A DNA stretch of 64,000 nt from the NCBI GenBank assembly GCA_024336345.1, contig JANFOG010000001.1, forward strand, positions 1,550,001 through 1,614,000. Reading direction: 5' to 3'. Below are positions 38,762 to 51,706 of the stretch, piece after piece (position 1 is the stretch's first letter; every line of letters begins with the position of its first letter). The notes beneath the pieces were generated by a model. It made no database searches. It was given only the letters and a program-made list of their open reading frames with translations, and was not told the DNA's origin. This stretch comes from Mariannaea sp. PMI_226 (lineage: Eukaryota; Ascomycota; Sordariomycetes; Hypocreales; Nectriaceae). A program made the translations under genes and the position numbers.

Positions 38762-40141
38762 ATGTCCGGCGACGAGAAGGTTCGCGTCTCTGGCGAGACG
38801 CCTCGCGCCAACACGCCAGTCCTTCCTACTCATAATATTGGACTGGACAAGAAATCATCTGCCCCGTCAATTCATCCATCTCTCTACGTTATGTGAGTAC
38901 CTCTAGGCTTCGAAATAACACAAGACCTGGTTGCTAACGGGTATCAAAAACAGCGTCTGGATCACTTGTTCTTCGTCCGTTATCCTGTTCAACAAATGGC
39001 TTCTCGACACCCTCAACTTCCGTACGCTACGCTCCGAAACCCGTACAGTAGTACATCGTTCCTTGCTGACATCGAAATAACAGGCTACCCGGTTATCCTC
39101 ACGACCTACCACCTGACCTTTGCGACTATTGTTACTCAGGCTATGGCCCGATGGACCACTCTTCTTGATGGCCGAAAGACCGTGAAAATGACCGGCCGTG
39201 TCTACATGCGCGCTGTCGTCCCCATCGGTGTTTTCTTCAGCTTGAGTTTGATCTGCGGTAACTTGACGTATCTGTACCTCTCGGTCGCCTTCATTCAGAT
39301 GCTCAAGGCTACCACCCCCGTCGCTGTGCTCCTCTCCGGTTGGGCTCTGGGCATTTCGCAACCCAACTTGAGACAGTTCCTCAATGTCTCTGCCATTGTC
39401 GTCGGTGTCATCATTGCCTCCATGGGCGAAATTCACTTCGTCACCATTGGTGTGCTGTACCAAATCGGTGGTGTCCTGTTTGAGGCTCTCCGTCTGACCA
39501 TGGTCCAGCGACTCCTGAGCTCTGCAGACTTCAAGATGGACCCCTTGGTCTCTTTGTACTACTTTGCTCCCATTTGCGCTGTCATGAACGGTGTTGTTGC
39601 TCTTATCTGGGAGATTCCCCGATGCTCTATGGACGAGGTTTACAACGTTGGCCTCTTCACCTTCTTCCTCAACGGTCTCTGCGCTTTCATGCTTAACGTT
39701 TCTGTTGTTTTCTTGGTAAGTGAAGCGACCTCGAAATGTAGATGAAGTCTGCTAACCCATGCACAGATTGGCAAGACCTCGGCTGTTGTCCTGACCCTGT
39801 GTGGTGTTCTCAAGGATATCATGCTTGTTGTTGCTTCCATGATGATTTGGGGAACCCAAGTCACTGCTCTCCAGTTCTTCGGTTACTCCATTGCCCTTGG
39901 TGGTATGGTCTATTACAAGCTCGGATATGAGCAGCTGAGGAACCATCTCATGGACGCCAACAGACAGTGGGCCGAATTTGGCGCCCGAAAGCCTGTTCTC
40001 CGCAAAATCACAATCATTGTGGCGACTGCTTTCTTAATCTTCACTTTGTTTGGCGGTCTGGCTCCCAGCTACGCACCCGAGTATGACCCCTCCAAGATAT
40101 CCAAAGAAGTTTCTGAACGATTTGGTATTAACCACGCTTAA
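38762..40141 (+). CDS. TPT/DMT-superfamily transporter (triose-phosphate/nucleotide-sugar type)
   Basis: Four exons: 38762-38892, 38954-39021, 39084-39715, 39767-40141, giving 401 residues; phases 2, 1 and 0 all join. A hydrophilic N-terminal tail of about 40 residues is followed by about ten hydrophobic segments, beginning VWITCSSSVILFNKWLL. The triose-phosphate-translocator signatures are clear: the FNKWLL start of helix 1, SVAFIQMLKATTPVAVLL in the middle and KTSAVVLTLCGVLKD after the last intron. The family (DUF250/SLC35-like) moves phosphorylated sugars or nucleotide sugars across Golgi or ER membranes; this subgroup's substrate is not deducible here. The C-terminal tail is short and charged. 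Preceded by a pyrimidine-rich leader. Confidence 0.92.
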
Positions 40142-40916
40142 TAGCGCCTCCAAGCCCTAATGTAATGCGGAGTCCATGAAATCTGAACGCTTTTCGGATA
40201 CGCCCAAGCGAAGGCGTTGTCTTTACTAGGCGAATGGCGATCTAGGGAACTTCTATTCTCAAAAAACACTTTGTAACTGGCATGTATCGCGTGCTTTTTC
40301 GCGTTGACTTGTCCGACTTTTTCTAAACTGATTGGAGATATTTTGAGGTATTCTGCTTGTGGACGGAATCTGGGGTTGATGACAACTGTATAGCCATAGA
40401 GCTGTTTCGCAGTGACTGAGGGCTAGGTTTGCATGCAAGGTGGTATTGATTGCATCACGAAAGTCTAATTTGATGTGTACTTTAGACGGCGTTAGGCCAT
40501 AGACATGTAGAAACGAAATGGGAAAAAAATGACCAAATATCAATCGAGTCGCTGCAATTCACTTGGGATAATTCAGATCCTCTTCTTTCTTTTTCATGTG
40601 TGTTTGGGCTTGTTTTTGTATGCTTTTTGAATTGGGGCAAGTGGACAGGCATTGGCCGTCACAAGCCCTTGTTTGGGTTCTATTTTTGTGTGTCGTGACC
40701 TCTGGGAAGACATCGGCTAAGCAAATCCACCGTTGTCCATTCACTCAGGACCACCAGTCCATTCCGCCATGTCTCTTGACACAAAACAGTCACGCGGCGA
40801 GAGATCTGATATTTGAAGAAACTTTCATATTGATTCCCATAATCCGGGGTTCCTTAATGCCAATCGAGGTTCCTTACATCCCGCCAACTCCCTATCCGTG
40901 ATGGAGAAACGATCTT
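40142..40916. other. Convergent 3' intergenic
   Basis: About 775 bp between the transporter stop and the eL27 stop; presumably both 3' UTRs. No gene seen. Confidence 0.6.
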
Positions 40917-41647
40917 TTAAAACTCTGTAAGGGGGGGAACATGGTTAGTTACATACGTCGAATGCTGGAGAGATCTCCCACTAGATGGGAAATTGGGTAG
41001 GAACGTACTGAGAGGGGTGAAAAACCATCGGTTCTTGCCGCTGGTGTATCGCTCCTCGAGGACCTTCTTGACGGTCTTCTTGGCGTCCTCACGCTGCGAC
41101 ACCTCCTTGAAGGTGTCGTTGGAGATGGTGCCCTTGAGGCCCTCAAGCTCCAGGGTGTAGCGAGTGGGCATCAAGTGGTTGTAGTTGACGACCTTGATGA
41201 AGGGCTTGATCTTGGATCGCTTCTCCTGGCGGGTCTTGGACATGCGGCGAGTGATCTTGGAGGGGTAACGCTCAATACCAGCGACCAGGGCGTGGCCGAA
41301 GGGGTGAGGCTTGTTGCCGTTGTCAACAGGCTGGATGATGACAACCTATGAAGAAGAATTCAAGTCAGCGCTGATATTCAACCGCAGGAAATTTTGTTTT
41401 GTGAAGCCAGTCGTCTTCATCTTGTCTTCCTGTCCTGTCCGCTTTGTCTGCACGGACACACACACACACGCAACTTCCACCACAACTCAATTATTTTTTT
41501 TTTGTTGGCTGTTTTTCGGATGCGTGCGTGCGCCGGCAACTTCGAGGGGACAATATGACAGGAGGAATCGCAAGCGTGTCGTACCTTCTTACCGGCGTAT
41601 CTGCCGCGGGTGATGATGGCGACTCGGCCGACCTTGAGGAACTTCAT
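40917..41647 (-). CDS. RPL27: 60S ribosomal protein eL27
   Basis: Component of the cytosolic large ribosomal subunit. Exons 41647-41585, 41345-41009 and 40924-40917 give 135 residues, matching the family's usual 135-136. Starts [21 protein letters not shown], the KOW-type fold entry, continues [20 protein letters not shown], then the basic [15 protein letters not shown] stretch, and ends [10 protein letters not shown]. The first intron (41346-41584, 239 nt) is the longest confidently placed intron in the window, as is common for ribosomal protein genes. The last coding exon is only 8 nt and encodes part of Lys, Phe and the stop. In exon 1 a stronger-looking GTAAGA donor exists 10 nt earlier, but the conserved GKK-VV junction selects GTACGA. 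Confidence 0.96.
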
Positions 41648-42006
41648 CTTGTCCGGCGGTGGTGGTCGGAATTTGCTGGTTGAAGTTTGCGTCGTCTGGA
41701 ACCGTGATCCGGAATTTGGTGCAAAATTTGGGGTTTGTGGGTTTGCAACTTGGGGCAAGCGAGTCCCATGTGTGAAGTCACGTGGACCACTAGCCTCTCG
41801 AACGTGGTCCGTGCAACAAGGGACTCGGAGTTACTTGTGGCCCTGTCTCCCGCCAGCTAAGTTGGGTACGAGGTTGTGTGTGGTGGGTACCCTTCAAGAA
41901 AGCTCTCAAGACATCGCACGAAGGAGTGCCAGGACCTGAGCGTAATACGCGCCGACTGTTCATATTCGTTCCTGTACAGATTGCTTTGCTCTGATTTGCC
42001 TCAAAA
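41648..42006. promoter_or_regulatory. Short divergent promoter between eL27 and NCE101
   Basis: Only 359 bp separate the two start codons, so the promoters must overlap or be shared. No specific factor site is called. Confidence 0.55.
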
Positions 42007-42256
42007 ATGCCAGCTGCGCCTACATACATCATTTCCCGCGTTGCGGATCCCATCTTTGGAATCCTCATTGGGCTCTCAGCTGCGGCCACGCGAATTAACC
42101 GTGAGGAGAAGGACAAGGGAAGAACCACTGACCAAACAGTCCAAGCAGCACTCCGGTATGTTCAGAGAGATCCCAAGTCATCAATTACAAAAGTTCAAAT
42201 GATATCTAATTATAATTTTGCTTAGACGTCTCGGGATATCGTCCAAATCTTCCTAG
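42007..42256 (+). CDS. NCE101: NCE101-family small membrane protein (non-classical export)
   Basis: Exons 42007-42155 and 42226-42256 encode 59 residues. Starts MPAAPTYIISRVADPIFG, a hallmark of the family, with one hydrophobic helix (ADPIFGILIGLSAAATRI) followed by the charged NREEKDKGRTT segment. In yeast Nce101 is linked to export of leaderless proteins; the molecular role is unclear. The 70-nt intron (GTATGT ... TTGCTTAG, phase 2) splits the last helix codon; without it the frame would end in a non-family tail at 42225. Divergent from eL27 and convergent with the next gene, with 123 bp between stops. Confidence 0.88.
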
Positions 42257-42379
42257 GTTCATACATCTCGCGATATGCTCAGTCCCAAGTATCAGTTATT
42301 TCCTGTCACTCCAATATTCAATTGCAAATCCTCATCAGCACAACACCGTATATCTATTTTCAGCCACAAGTAATTTTAT

Positions 42380-43177
42380 TCATTCTCCAAATGATGGCCC
42401 GTACTCCTTCTTCATAGCCTCACGAACGATTTGGCCACAAAGTTTGGCAGTGGGATTGACGCTAACAGCGAGTCCCTTGGCAATTGGATTACCATATCGA
42501 CCTCCAAGGGCGAGATCTCTTGATGCCGCTTCCTCAAAGTCCAACTTGTCCCACTTTGACTCGGGGAGACTGCTATCCACATCCAATTCTCTGGTCAATA
42601 ACAGCTTTGCTGTTTTCAAGTATACGGCAGCCCTTTGAGTATGTGCCATTGATAGCGTCCGTGCAGTTTGGGGAGAAATGGGACTCGTCAACGACGGCGG
42701 AGAGAGGAGCCTTATGGAAGTCTCCATATCGCTCAGGACAGTCAAAGCAACCTTTTGTTTCTCTTCTTTGCTAGGACATTCGACTAACGGCATCGTGTTG
42801 TCTGAGGTTGTGGAAAGGAGGAAGGCATCCCCATAGAGCCTCCTGTATATTTGGACCCGGTTATTTCTTGCGCTGGCATATGTGGCATGCTCTGAAATTA
42901 TTTCCCCGATAGCGCTGAGGCATTCGCGATAGCCATCAGCAGCATCAGCCTTGGCTTGGTCTGTTCCTAGCTCCTGCAGCTGTGTCTCAATCTTCTGGAT
43001 GGAACGAATGATCTCTCGCTCTTTTTCAACAACCCGCTCATATACACGCATATCGGTGATATTTGGGTCGCGTGGTAGAGACGAATCGAGGACGATACCC
43101 ATCAGAGGATTCGACTCTGGATCCCTGATCTTTTCGAGGACATTGATGTCATGCTTGCTCAGCGATACGGCAGTCAT
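42380..43177 (-). CDS. Conserved-looking helical protein of unknown function
   Basis: Single-exon frame of 265 residues starting MTAVSLSKHDINVLEKIRDPE. Not recognised. It appears largely alpha-helical, with a Glu/Arg/Gln-rich stretch (about residues 45-80) that could form a coiled coil, a central helical region and a C-terminal region ending GQIVREAMKKEYGPSFGE. No signal peptide, membrane segment or catalytic motif is visible. Codon use and composition are like the neighbouring real genes, and the opposite strand has no better frame. An upstream small exon cannot be excluded, since the sequence before the ATG is partly open. Confidence 0.72.
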   Translation of the reverse strand: MTAVSLSKHDINVLEKIRDPESNPLMGIVLDSSLPRDPNITDMRVYERVVEKEREIIRSIQKIETQLQELGTDQAKADAADGYRECLSAIGEIISEHATYASARNNRVQIYRRLYGDAFLLSTTSDNTMPLVECPSKEEKQKVALTVLSDMETSIRLLSPPSLTSPISPQTARTLSMAHTQRAAVYLKTAKLLLTRELDVDSSLPESKWDKLDFEEAASRDLALGGRYGNPIAKGLAVSVNPTAKLCGQIVREAMKKEYGPSFGE

Positions 43178-45443
<2,266 letters not shown>

Positions 45444-45883
45444 GATCCAACCACCCCCAAAAAAGGTATTCGAGTGTGCATTGGTTTATGCGTGCCAAAT
45501 TTGTTATCGCATATATGATGTAATGGAAGAAACGAATTTATGTATTCACGCTTGCTTGAGTCCCTCATCACCAAAACCGACAAGAGGTCTTTTGATTCAA
45601 GCACAGATGCTGAGCGGAGCCATATGCTCCTAGATAAAAAAAGAAAATTAAAATAAAGACAAAAAAAATTTTTCCCTTCCAACTTATTGCGCCGTATGTC
45701 GCCTATCCAGCGTGGTATAAAATGGTTCGTTCCTTACAATAAATCCCAAGCCTCATGTTGGAAAAAAAAAAAAAAAGAGATGCTTTTGCCTAGTTCCTCC
45801 TGGGTATACATTACAGGCCTTACTACTACCTCGCCTACCATGTCCACTCCTAGCTATCTATCTTCTAGAACCCCTCAAATATT
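45444..45883. other. Convergent 3' intergenic
   Basis: About 440 bp between the dioxygenase and Ssl1 stops, with several A runs (for example 45660-45668 and 45762-45776) fitting 3' ends. No gene seen. Confidence 0.6.
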
Positions 45884-47415
45884 CTAACTCATTTCTACGT
45901 CGCCATTAGTTTGCCCATGGCCGTTCACTTCGGTAGGAAGGGGGGGAGGAGCGGCTTGAGCCCGGCTCTGGCATCCAGGACAGTTGTGGATTACCTCGTG
46001 GGCGAAGACGTCGCAGTCTATGCAGAAATGCTGCTTGCACACTTCGCATGCGTACCGGCCGCTCTCGCTGACACCCTTGGCAGCGGCGGGCCGTGTGCTG
46101 GCGTCCTCTCCCGCCTCCTTGTCGTCCTTGTTATGCCCATCCCGGCTCTTGGACTTTGCGGGGGGCTCAGGGAACGGCGCCAGGCAGGAGAAGCAGGCAA
46201 CAGACTTCCGAGCATCAGCCCAGGGGACCTCGACCCAGTTCCGCAGTGGGAAGAGATGGTGGTAGGAGCGGGCGAGATGGGTTGAGAGGATGAGGGTCAG
46301 GCTGCACGCCGGACACTCGGCTGGGAGACGGCAGACGCGGGCTCCGCAACGGGTGCACAAATAACCCTCACGACACGGCTTGTTATGGCATGCGCAGAGG
46401 CTGGTGGTGCCATCAGGGGCGAGAGTGCGTGAGGGAAAGCCCATCATCAGTAGACTCGCGGTACTCTGCTCCTGCGTCCGGGTGATCGGGGGCGTGGTGG
46501 CAGCGAGGAAGAGCTCGCGATAGTGGGCCTCGTCCATGGCAATATTGTACTGAGACTCATCTCCAGCATTTGTCCGGGAGCACAGCTCCGCGCAGATGGC
46601 GAGATGCGCGGAGAGGCCCACGATGGACACGCGTATTCGGTCGGTGATCAGGTTGCCTATCGTCTCGTGAATGTCGCCAGGATCGCTAGATAGAAGAGCG
46701 CCGTAGATTATGAGAACCTCTCGCGTGCCGTGCGATGGTGCATGGCTAAATCTGTGTCAGCACGACAATGACTTCTTTGAGGGGGGGGCCGACGCATGCC
46801 AGCTGGGATTCTTATGCAGCCGTACAATAGAGCTCCTCGACACATTTCCAACGCATTCTGTAGACTTGGGTTCCCTTGGGGGTCCTGGTTTTCCAAGCCC
46901 TTCAAGCGCTCGAGGTGCTCACTCGGATTGCCTCCGACGTCGCTGATCCGAACAGCGACTCCGTCACGCATACCAATGATGCCTAGCTGCGAGATGGGGT
47001 TCTGTTCAAAGAACTCGCGGACGAAGGCAGCGGCATAGCTCAGAGTCAGCCTGTACCTGGTCGGTAGCAAATCCTTCTCCGCCATAGCAAACGACATGTC
47101 CAATGCGAGAACCATGTGACGAATAATGCCTCTCTGCAGAGGGGTCGTGTCGCGGAGCAGACGCTTGCGCTTCTCGGCCTCAAGCGAGGAGAGGTTGAGC
47201 AAGCCGTCCTCCTCCTCGGGGAGGTTGGTCTCCCATGTGCGCTTGGAAACCTCCCAAGATCTGGCTGCGTTTCGGTCTTTATTCTTCCTCGAGCTGGGTT
47301 TCGCCTTGCCGGCTTCTTTGGTGTCGGCGTTGGCCGTGCCGTCCGTGACCCGATGGTCCCTGATATCGTCGTCGGACATGTCATCAGTGTGATACTCGCC
47401 ATCCGAGTCAGCCAT
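45884..47415 (-). CDS. SSL1: TFIIH core subunit Ssl1 (p44)
   Basis: Subunit of general transcription and nucleotide-excision-repair factor TFIIH, which activates the XPD/Rad3 helicase. Exons 47415-46826 and 46745-45884 encode 483 residues, joined in phase 2 across an 80-nt intron (GTACGG ... GATTTAG); the junction restores the conserved FHAPSHGTREVLI. An acidic, Lys-rich N terminus precedes a von Willebrand A-like domain beginning HMVLALDMSFAM (degenerate MIDAS) and containing QLGIIGMRDGVA. The C-terminal half has a C4 zinc finger (CACHNKPC, CTRCG, CRLPAECPAC) and a RING-like finger (CFSCLAPF ... YACEVCKQHFCIDCDVFAHE ... CPGC). Length is as expected for the family. Confidence 0.96.
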
Positions 47416-48377
47416 GGTGAAAAGAATCTTTTGGGTGTGATCAATTAAAGAGCTGGAGAGTATTCTGGATCGAGGGGAGTCGAAGTTCGAATCAGCACGC
47501 GGTGGAAAATCGCAAGAGGTTTGAACAAGTTTTGTTTGAAGGAAGCTTTTGAGATGGAATTAATGTGACAAGGCTGAGATGGAAGCCTGCAGCCTTGCGA
47601 AGATCCACCCCGACCACTGAATGGGAACCGACACAGCCAATAGGAGGAATAAGCTTAACTCAACCAAGCTCTGGTTTTATATACTGTATGTACCTTTACT
47701 CTGTAGGATGCCAACTAATTACTTTGTCTCATACATAAGTCAATTCGGTACATAGTCACAGATCCCCCCCCTTCTCAGCTTTGTTGTCTGTCGTCTCAAG
47801 TACGTCAAAGCCGTGGTCTCGTGATCACAATCAAAAGCCCAAGAAACAAAAAGAAGGCATCGACAAGCTTGGAATCTTGGAGTTCTGCAAGTATGTTGTC
47901 TCAATTAAGTAAAATCTATCTTCTTCAACTTCTTCCGTATGCATTTGCTCGCTCAGCCAGGGTATACTACCAAGTCATGTCTAAACTAAATCACTAAAAT
48001 ATGTTCAGGCCGGTTGGGCGACAGGCCCGTCCCGGTATGTTAAAAACCAACAGTCCAACATTCTCGTTCCACCACTAGGCTCATGGGGCAAGGGTCATAT
48101 GCACAATCCAAATAATAATAGTGGTATGCAGCCCCTCTTCCCGCAATAGCCAAATCTCGCCGTCGTCGTGAACAGGCTGGTGGATATCAAACAAGCCAAA
48201 AGAATGACACTCCATTATGCACCTTCAAATCGTTTCCATCAACATGTGTACATCGTTCGACCATCAAAAGTCGTCGAGCAAGAGAGAGACATTGAACCCA
48301 AATAATTATACGCCGCCAACCTAAAACGCCAATCCTGGAAACTGATTCGCACGACGGAGTTGTTTTTGTTTTGTTTT
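47416..48377. other. Intergenic: Ssl1 promoter and Chs7 3' flank
   Basis: About 960 bp between two genes on the same strand. No coding frame seen. Confidence 0.6.
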
Positions 48378-49582
48378 TTAAGGATAAGGGCTAGATTGCA
48401 TCGGCCAGTCGTCCTCGGTGATGCTCGACCAGAACATCCAGACTGTCACGACGGACAGGAGGGTGAAGAACGTTTGGAACATGGCGCCATCGATTTTCCC
48501 ACTGGTCCCGTCACAAATGTACTTGCTGATTGCGTAGTTAAAAACCTGACCGAGAGCAAAAAGTACAGCAGCGGCAGTCAGATAGAGCATAGGTCGTGTC
48601 TCACCAAGGACACGGACAACGAGAATGGCTTCGAGAACAAAGAATGCGACCAACAGGATCAGAGGAACCAGCTGGTAGAGGACGTAAAGTGCGATGTTTC
48701 GGTTCGGAGAGTCGTAACTTGAGTCCCAGAAGCCGGTGAACGAAAGACCTGTATCAAGGGCAATATAGCCAGTGCCAATTAGCAGGGCGGCCGCAGAAGC
48801 AACCATCAGGCCCAACGAAAGGGGAGTGCCATCGTCAATGATTTGATACCCGACAACAGCATTCAACATTAAAATCCAAGTGGTGGCAATGATCATGCCA
48901 ATATGAATTGCCGAGAAAGCCTTTGTAAACAGTGAGCTACCAAACAAGGTAAAGGGTTTCCAAGGGCCGTCGGAGACTTACAACTCGGATTTTCCAAGGC
49001 AGAGGGAAGCCTCCAACGGAAAAGATTTCACAGATGCTGATGATGATATAGCCAATGAGGAACATTTGCATTTCCCTGTAGTAATACAAAGAAAGAAAAT
49101 CATGTGTAAGTCAATGCAACCTTGATAGGACAATTTTTGGGCCAAGTTAGAACATACCTTCGGCCAACAGCAGCCCGTTTTTTCTCCGACTTCAACACTA
49201 GCAAAGTGGCGGCGACAATCGCAAATCCAGCAAGGATAATAGAACCCAGATTAGCAAGGTGGCGATCACCGCTCAAAGAGATACCGGTGAGCGTGCATCC
49301 TCCCCACGGCCCGGTCTGGTTGTGAGTGTCGCTCAAAAGCTATGCGTCGAGCTCAGTTAGTTGGCGGTCCAGACGAGAAGGTCAATAGTGAGTCCTGTAT
49401 CCACAGGGCAAAGCTTGGTGGATAGTGGAATCGGGAATTGGGGCAGCACACGTACATTGCAAACAGGAAGAGTCGAGTCCTTGCAGAAATCCTACAGCCC
49501 GAAATGTCAGCAAGCAAAAGGCGAACGAGGGGCAAGATAACAGGAAGCATACATTGAACTTGCCAAAGTCGGTGGACCCCAT
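48378..49582 (-). CDS. CHS7: Chitin synthase export chaperone Chs7
   Basis: ER membrane chaperone required for folding and export of class IV chitin synthase (Chs3). Five exons: 49582-49553, 49491-49456, 49339-49158, 49075-48982 and 48920-48378, giving 294 residues with all phases consistent. Starts MGSTDFGKFNDFCKDS, the diagnostic N terminus; the short loop with TLPVCN precedes seven hydrophobic segments, including NLGSIILAGFAIVAATLLVL, MQMFLIGYIIISICEIF and AIHIGMIIATTWILMLNAVV. The tail is short and ends DDWPMQSSPYP. The first two coding exons are small (30 and 36 nt). Length is a little below the 300-340 I recall for homologues, the difference lying in the cytoplasmic tail. Confidence 0.95.
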
Positions 49583-51664
49583 TGTGATTGTGGAAGCTTG
49601 TGGGCGACTTGATGTTCAGTTGGCATCCACAAACAATCACAAGGTGGGAAAATGCCGGCTCAAGTGACCAGGCGTCCGCTTGGAGAAAAAAAGGATTTAC
49701 AACTTTGGACGGCAGGTGAGTCTCGTCGACAGAGATTGAAGCTGAGGTTCGAGTTTTTTTTTCCTCAAATGACGACAATGAGCTGCGTCTGGTGGGTGTT
49801 GGTGCGTTGCTGGGTCGTCGTCAGGTGTGTGGCTGGTTGCGACAGAAAGTGAATGCGTAATTTGTCGGAGGTTCGTCGCCCGTGAAAATGGCCCCGTTTC
49901 GAGTTCTCGCTCTCGCTCTCGTCAAACCGCCAGCGCCAAGCCAGTCGAAGTGATTCGGATTGATTCTCGTGCAGAAAAGTGTACACGCTCTGCTTCGTGT
50001 CCCGTCAACGCGTGTGTGTGTGTATGTGGTTGTGTAGATTGAGGAGCGTTTCGCAGTCGTTCGCAGGAGAGTTTCCGTGGCGCGGTTGAGCGGGAACCAG
50101 TCGAGGAAGGTACGAAGATCGGGGGGGGAGGTGCGTTTGTTGTGGACGGGTGCAAGCAGGAGCTACCTACCTTTAACATGCAGCACGGGAGCTGCAATGG
50201 GCTCTGAGCTTTCTGGGCTGGCAACAAGGGTTTCTCCAACGACCTGGCTGGAGGCGTTTGGTCAATAATATAAGGTAACTTAACAGCGGACATTCAGCAG
50301 CACACGAGCCAGCACACCCCTCTCACTCCCCCTTCTCCAGTGTCACTTCACAACTCCCGGCCCTGTTAGCCCTTGCCACAGCAGCCCAGTTGCCCAGGAG
50401 CGGCCCCCGGCTAGTAGCCACACCCCCTGGACGAGCTACATGGAAGCCCCTGCCCTACGTCAGGCACACCAGGCACAAGAGGTACCTTTGGGCGGCTGTG
50501 TACGGTTGATTTCGGGCATGTTTTGGTGCCTCAGCTGGGTGCCAGGGTACTTCTGGTAGCTTTGGGGACCTGAGGGCCCAAGCTTTCCAAGGCCAGGACA
50601 TGCTCCCGTGCCTGGGCGAGACAGTGGCTCCACGGGCGAAGGCCCTAAAAACAGGAACCAAGCTGCTGACTGGCCAGAATAAGGGACCTGGCGAGGGACC
50701 AGGGCGAAGGGTGAGCCGGACCAACGCTAACGAAATTTGTACGTCTGATTGCAATCAATGGGCCACGCCTGAGGAATCCGCGCCGCGTTAGATTGCTTGT
50801 TGCAACATGAGATGATGAGACAACCTCTCAACTAGCTGGGTCATCGGCTTCCACTTTCATCGAGTAAAAACAGCTCACTTCTCCTCCAACTACCATAGTA
50901 TTATGTACATTAGGCTGTTACTAGCCACCACAGTATACATAGTACGCAGCAATCAACACCACAGAGACCACAGAGACAGTAGATGCTCCAGCCACCCCCA
51001 GACTGGGGCATCAACCCAGTTCCCTCGTTTGTCCTGAGCGCATTTGGGGAGTCAATGTCATTCCGAGGTGGTTGACAGAAGTTCGACACACACACACAAT
51101 GACACCATTTGTGGCGAGCAATTACCACCTTATGTCCATTCAATGATGTGCAAGTCACTTGACAACGCAACACCGACACTCTTGTTCTCAACCAACTTTG
51201 CCAACTTGGCCAGTTAGTTTACGGTGTAACTGGGTACTGTAGGTAGATGTGGCGGCGCATTGCACGGAGCACGTTTCCCCTCGTGGGTTGGTTGCATATC
51301 GCTAGCCTCAACATCTTCAAGGTGCCTTCTTCTTCCCTCCCCAGGCCCTTCAACTTCCCCTTCCACCAGTTGGAGTGGTGCCCGCGAGGAGGGAGGGGCC
51401 GGGGCACGGTCAGAAACCTGCTTATTATGCAGGCTTCTTTTTTCCTTTTTTTTTTCAACTGAATAGTATGGAGTATGTTTATGCACGATGAGTTGGATCG
51501 GATGAATGGTTCAGGTCGCCGACTGAAGACGGAGACGGACAACCATAATGACATTATTGATGACGACTCTCACCGTCTCTCTCCCTCCACAATTCAATGC
51601 AGCCAGCTAATGCTGTTGGTGGCCTTCCCGTTGGTGCCTTGCATCAGATGTGCGGATGAAGGCT

Positions 51665-51673
51665 ATTCTTTTC

Positions 51674-51706
<33 letters not shown>
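51665..51706. repeat. (TTTTC)n pyrimidine repeat ending in poly-T
   Basis: About five TTTTC pentamers followed by a T run. Confidence 0.85.

Noticed and set aside
38903..39463. 186-codon minus-strand open frame opposite the transporter
   Set aside because: Antisense shadow; the plus strand encodes clear transporter helices.
41346..41584. Possible intronic snoRNA in the long first intron of eL27
   Set aside because: A CTGA is present near the 3' end but no proper RTGATGA C box or terminal stem could be found by eye.
49740..49765. tRNA-like B box (GGTTCGAG) followed by poly-T
   Set aside because: No matching acceptor, D or anticodon stems upstream; part of the Chs7 upstream region.
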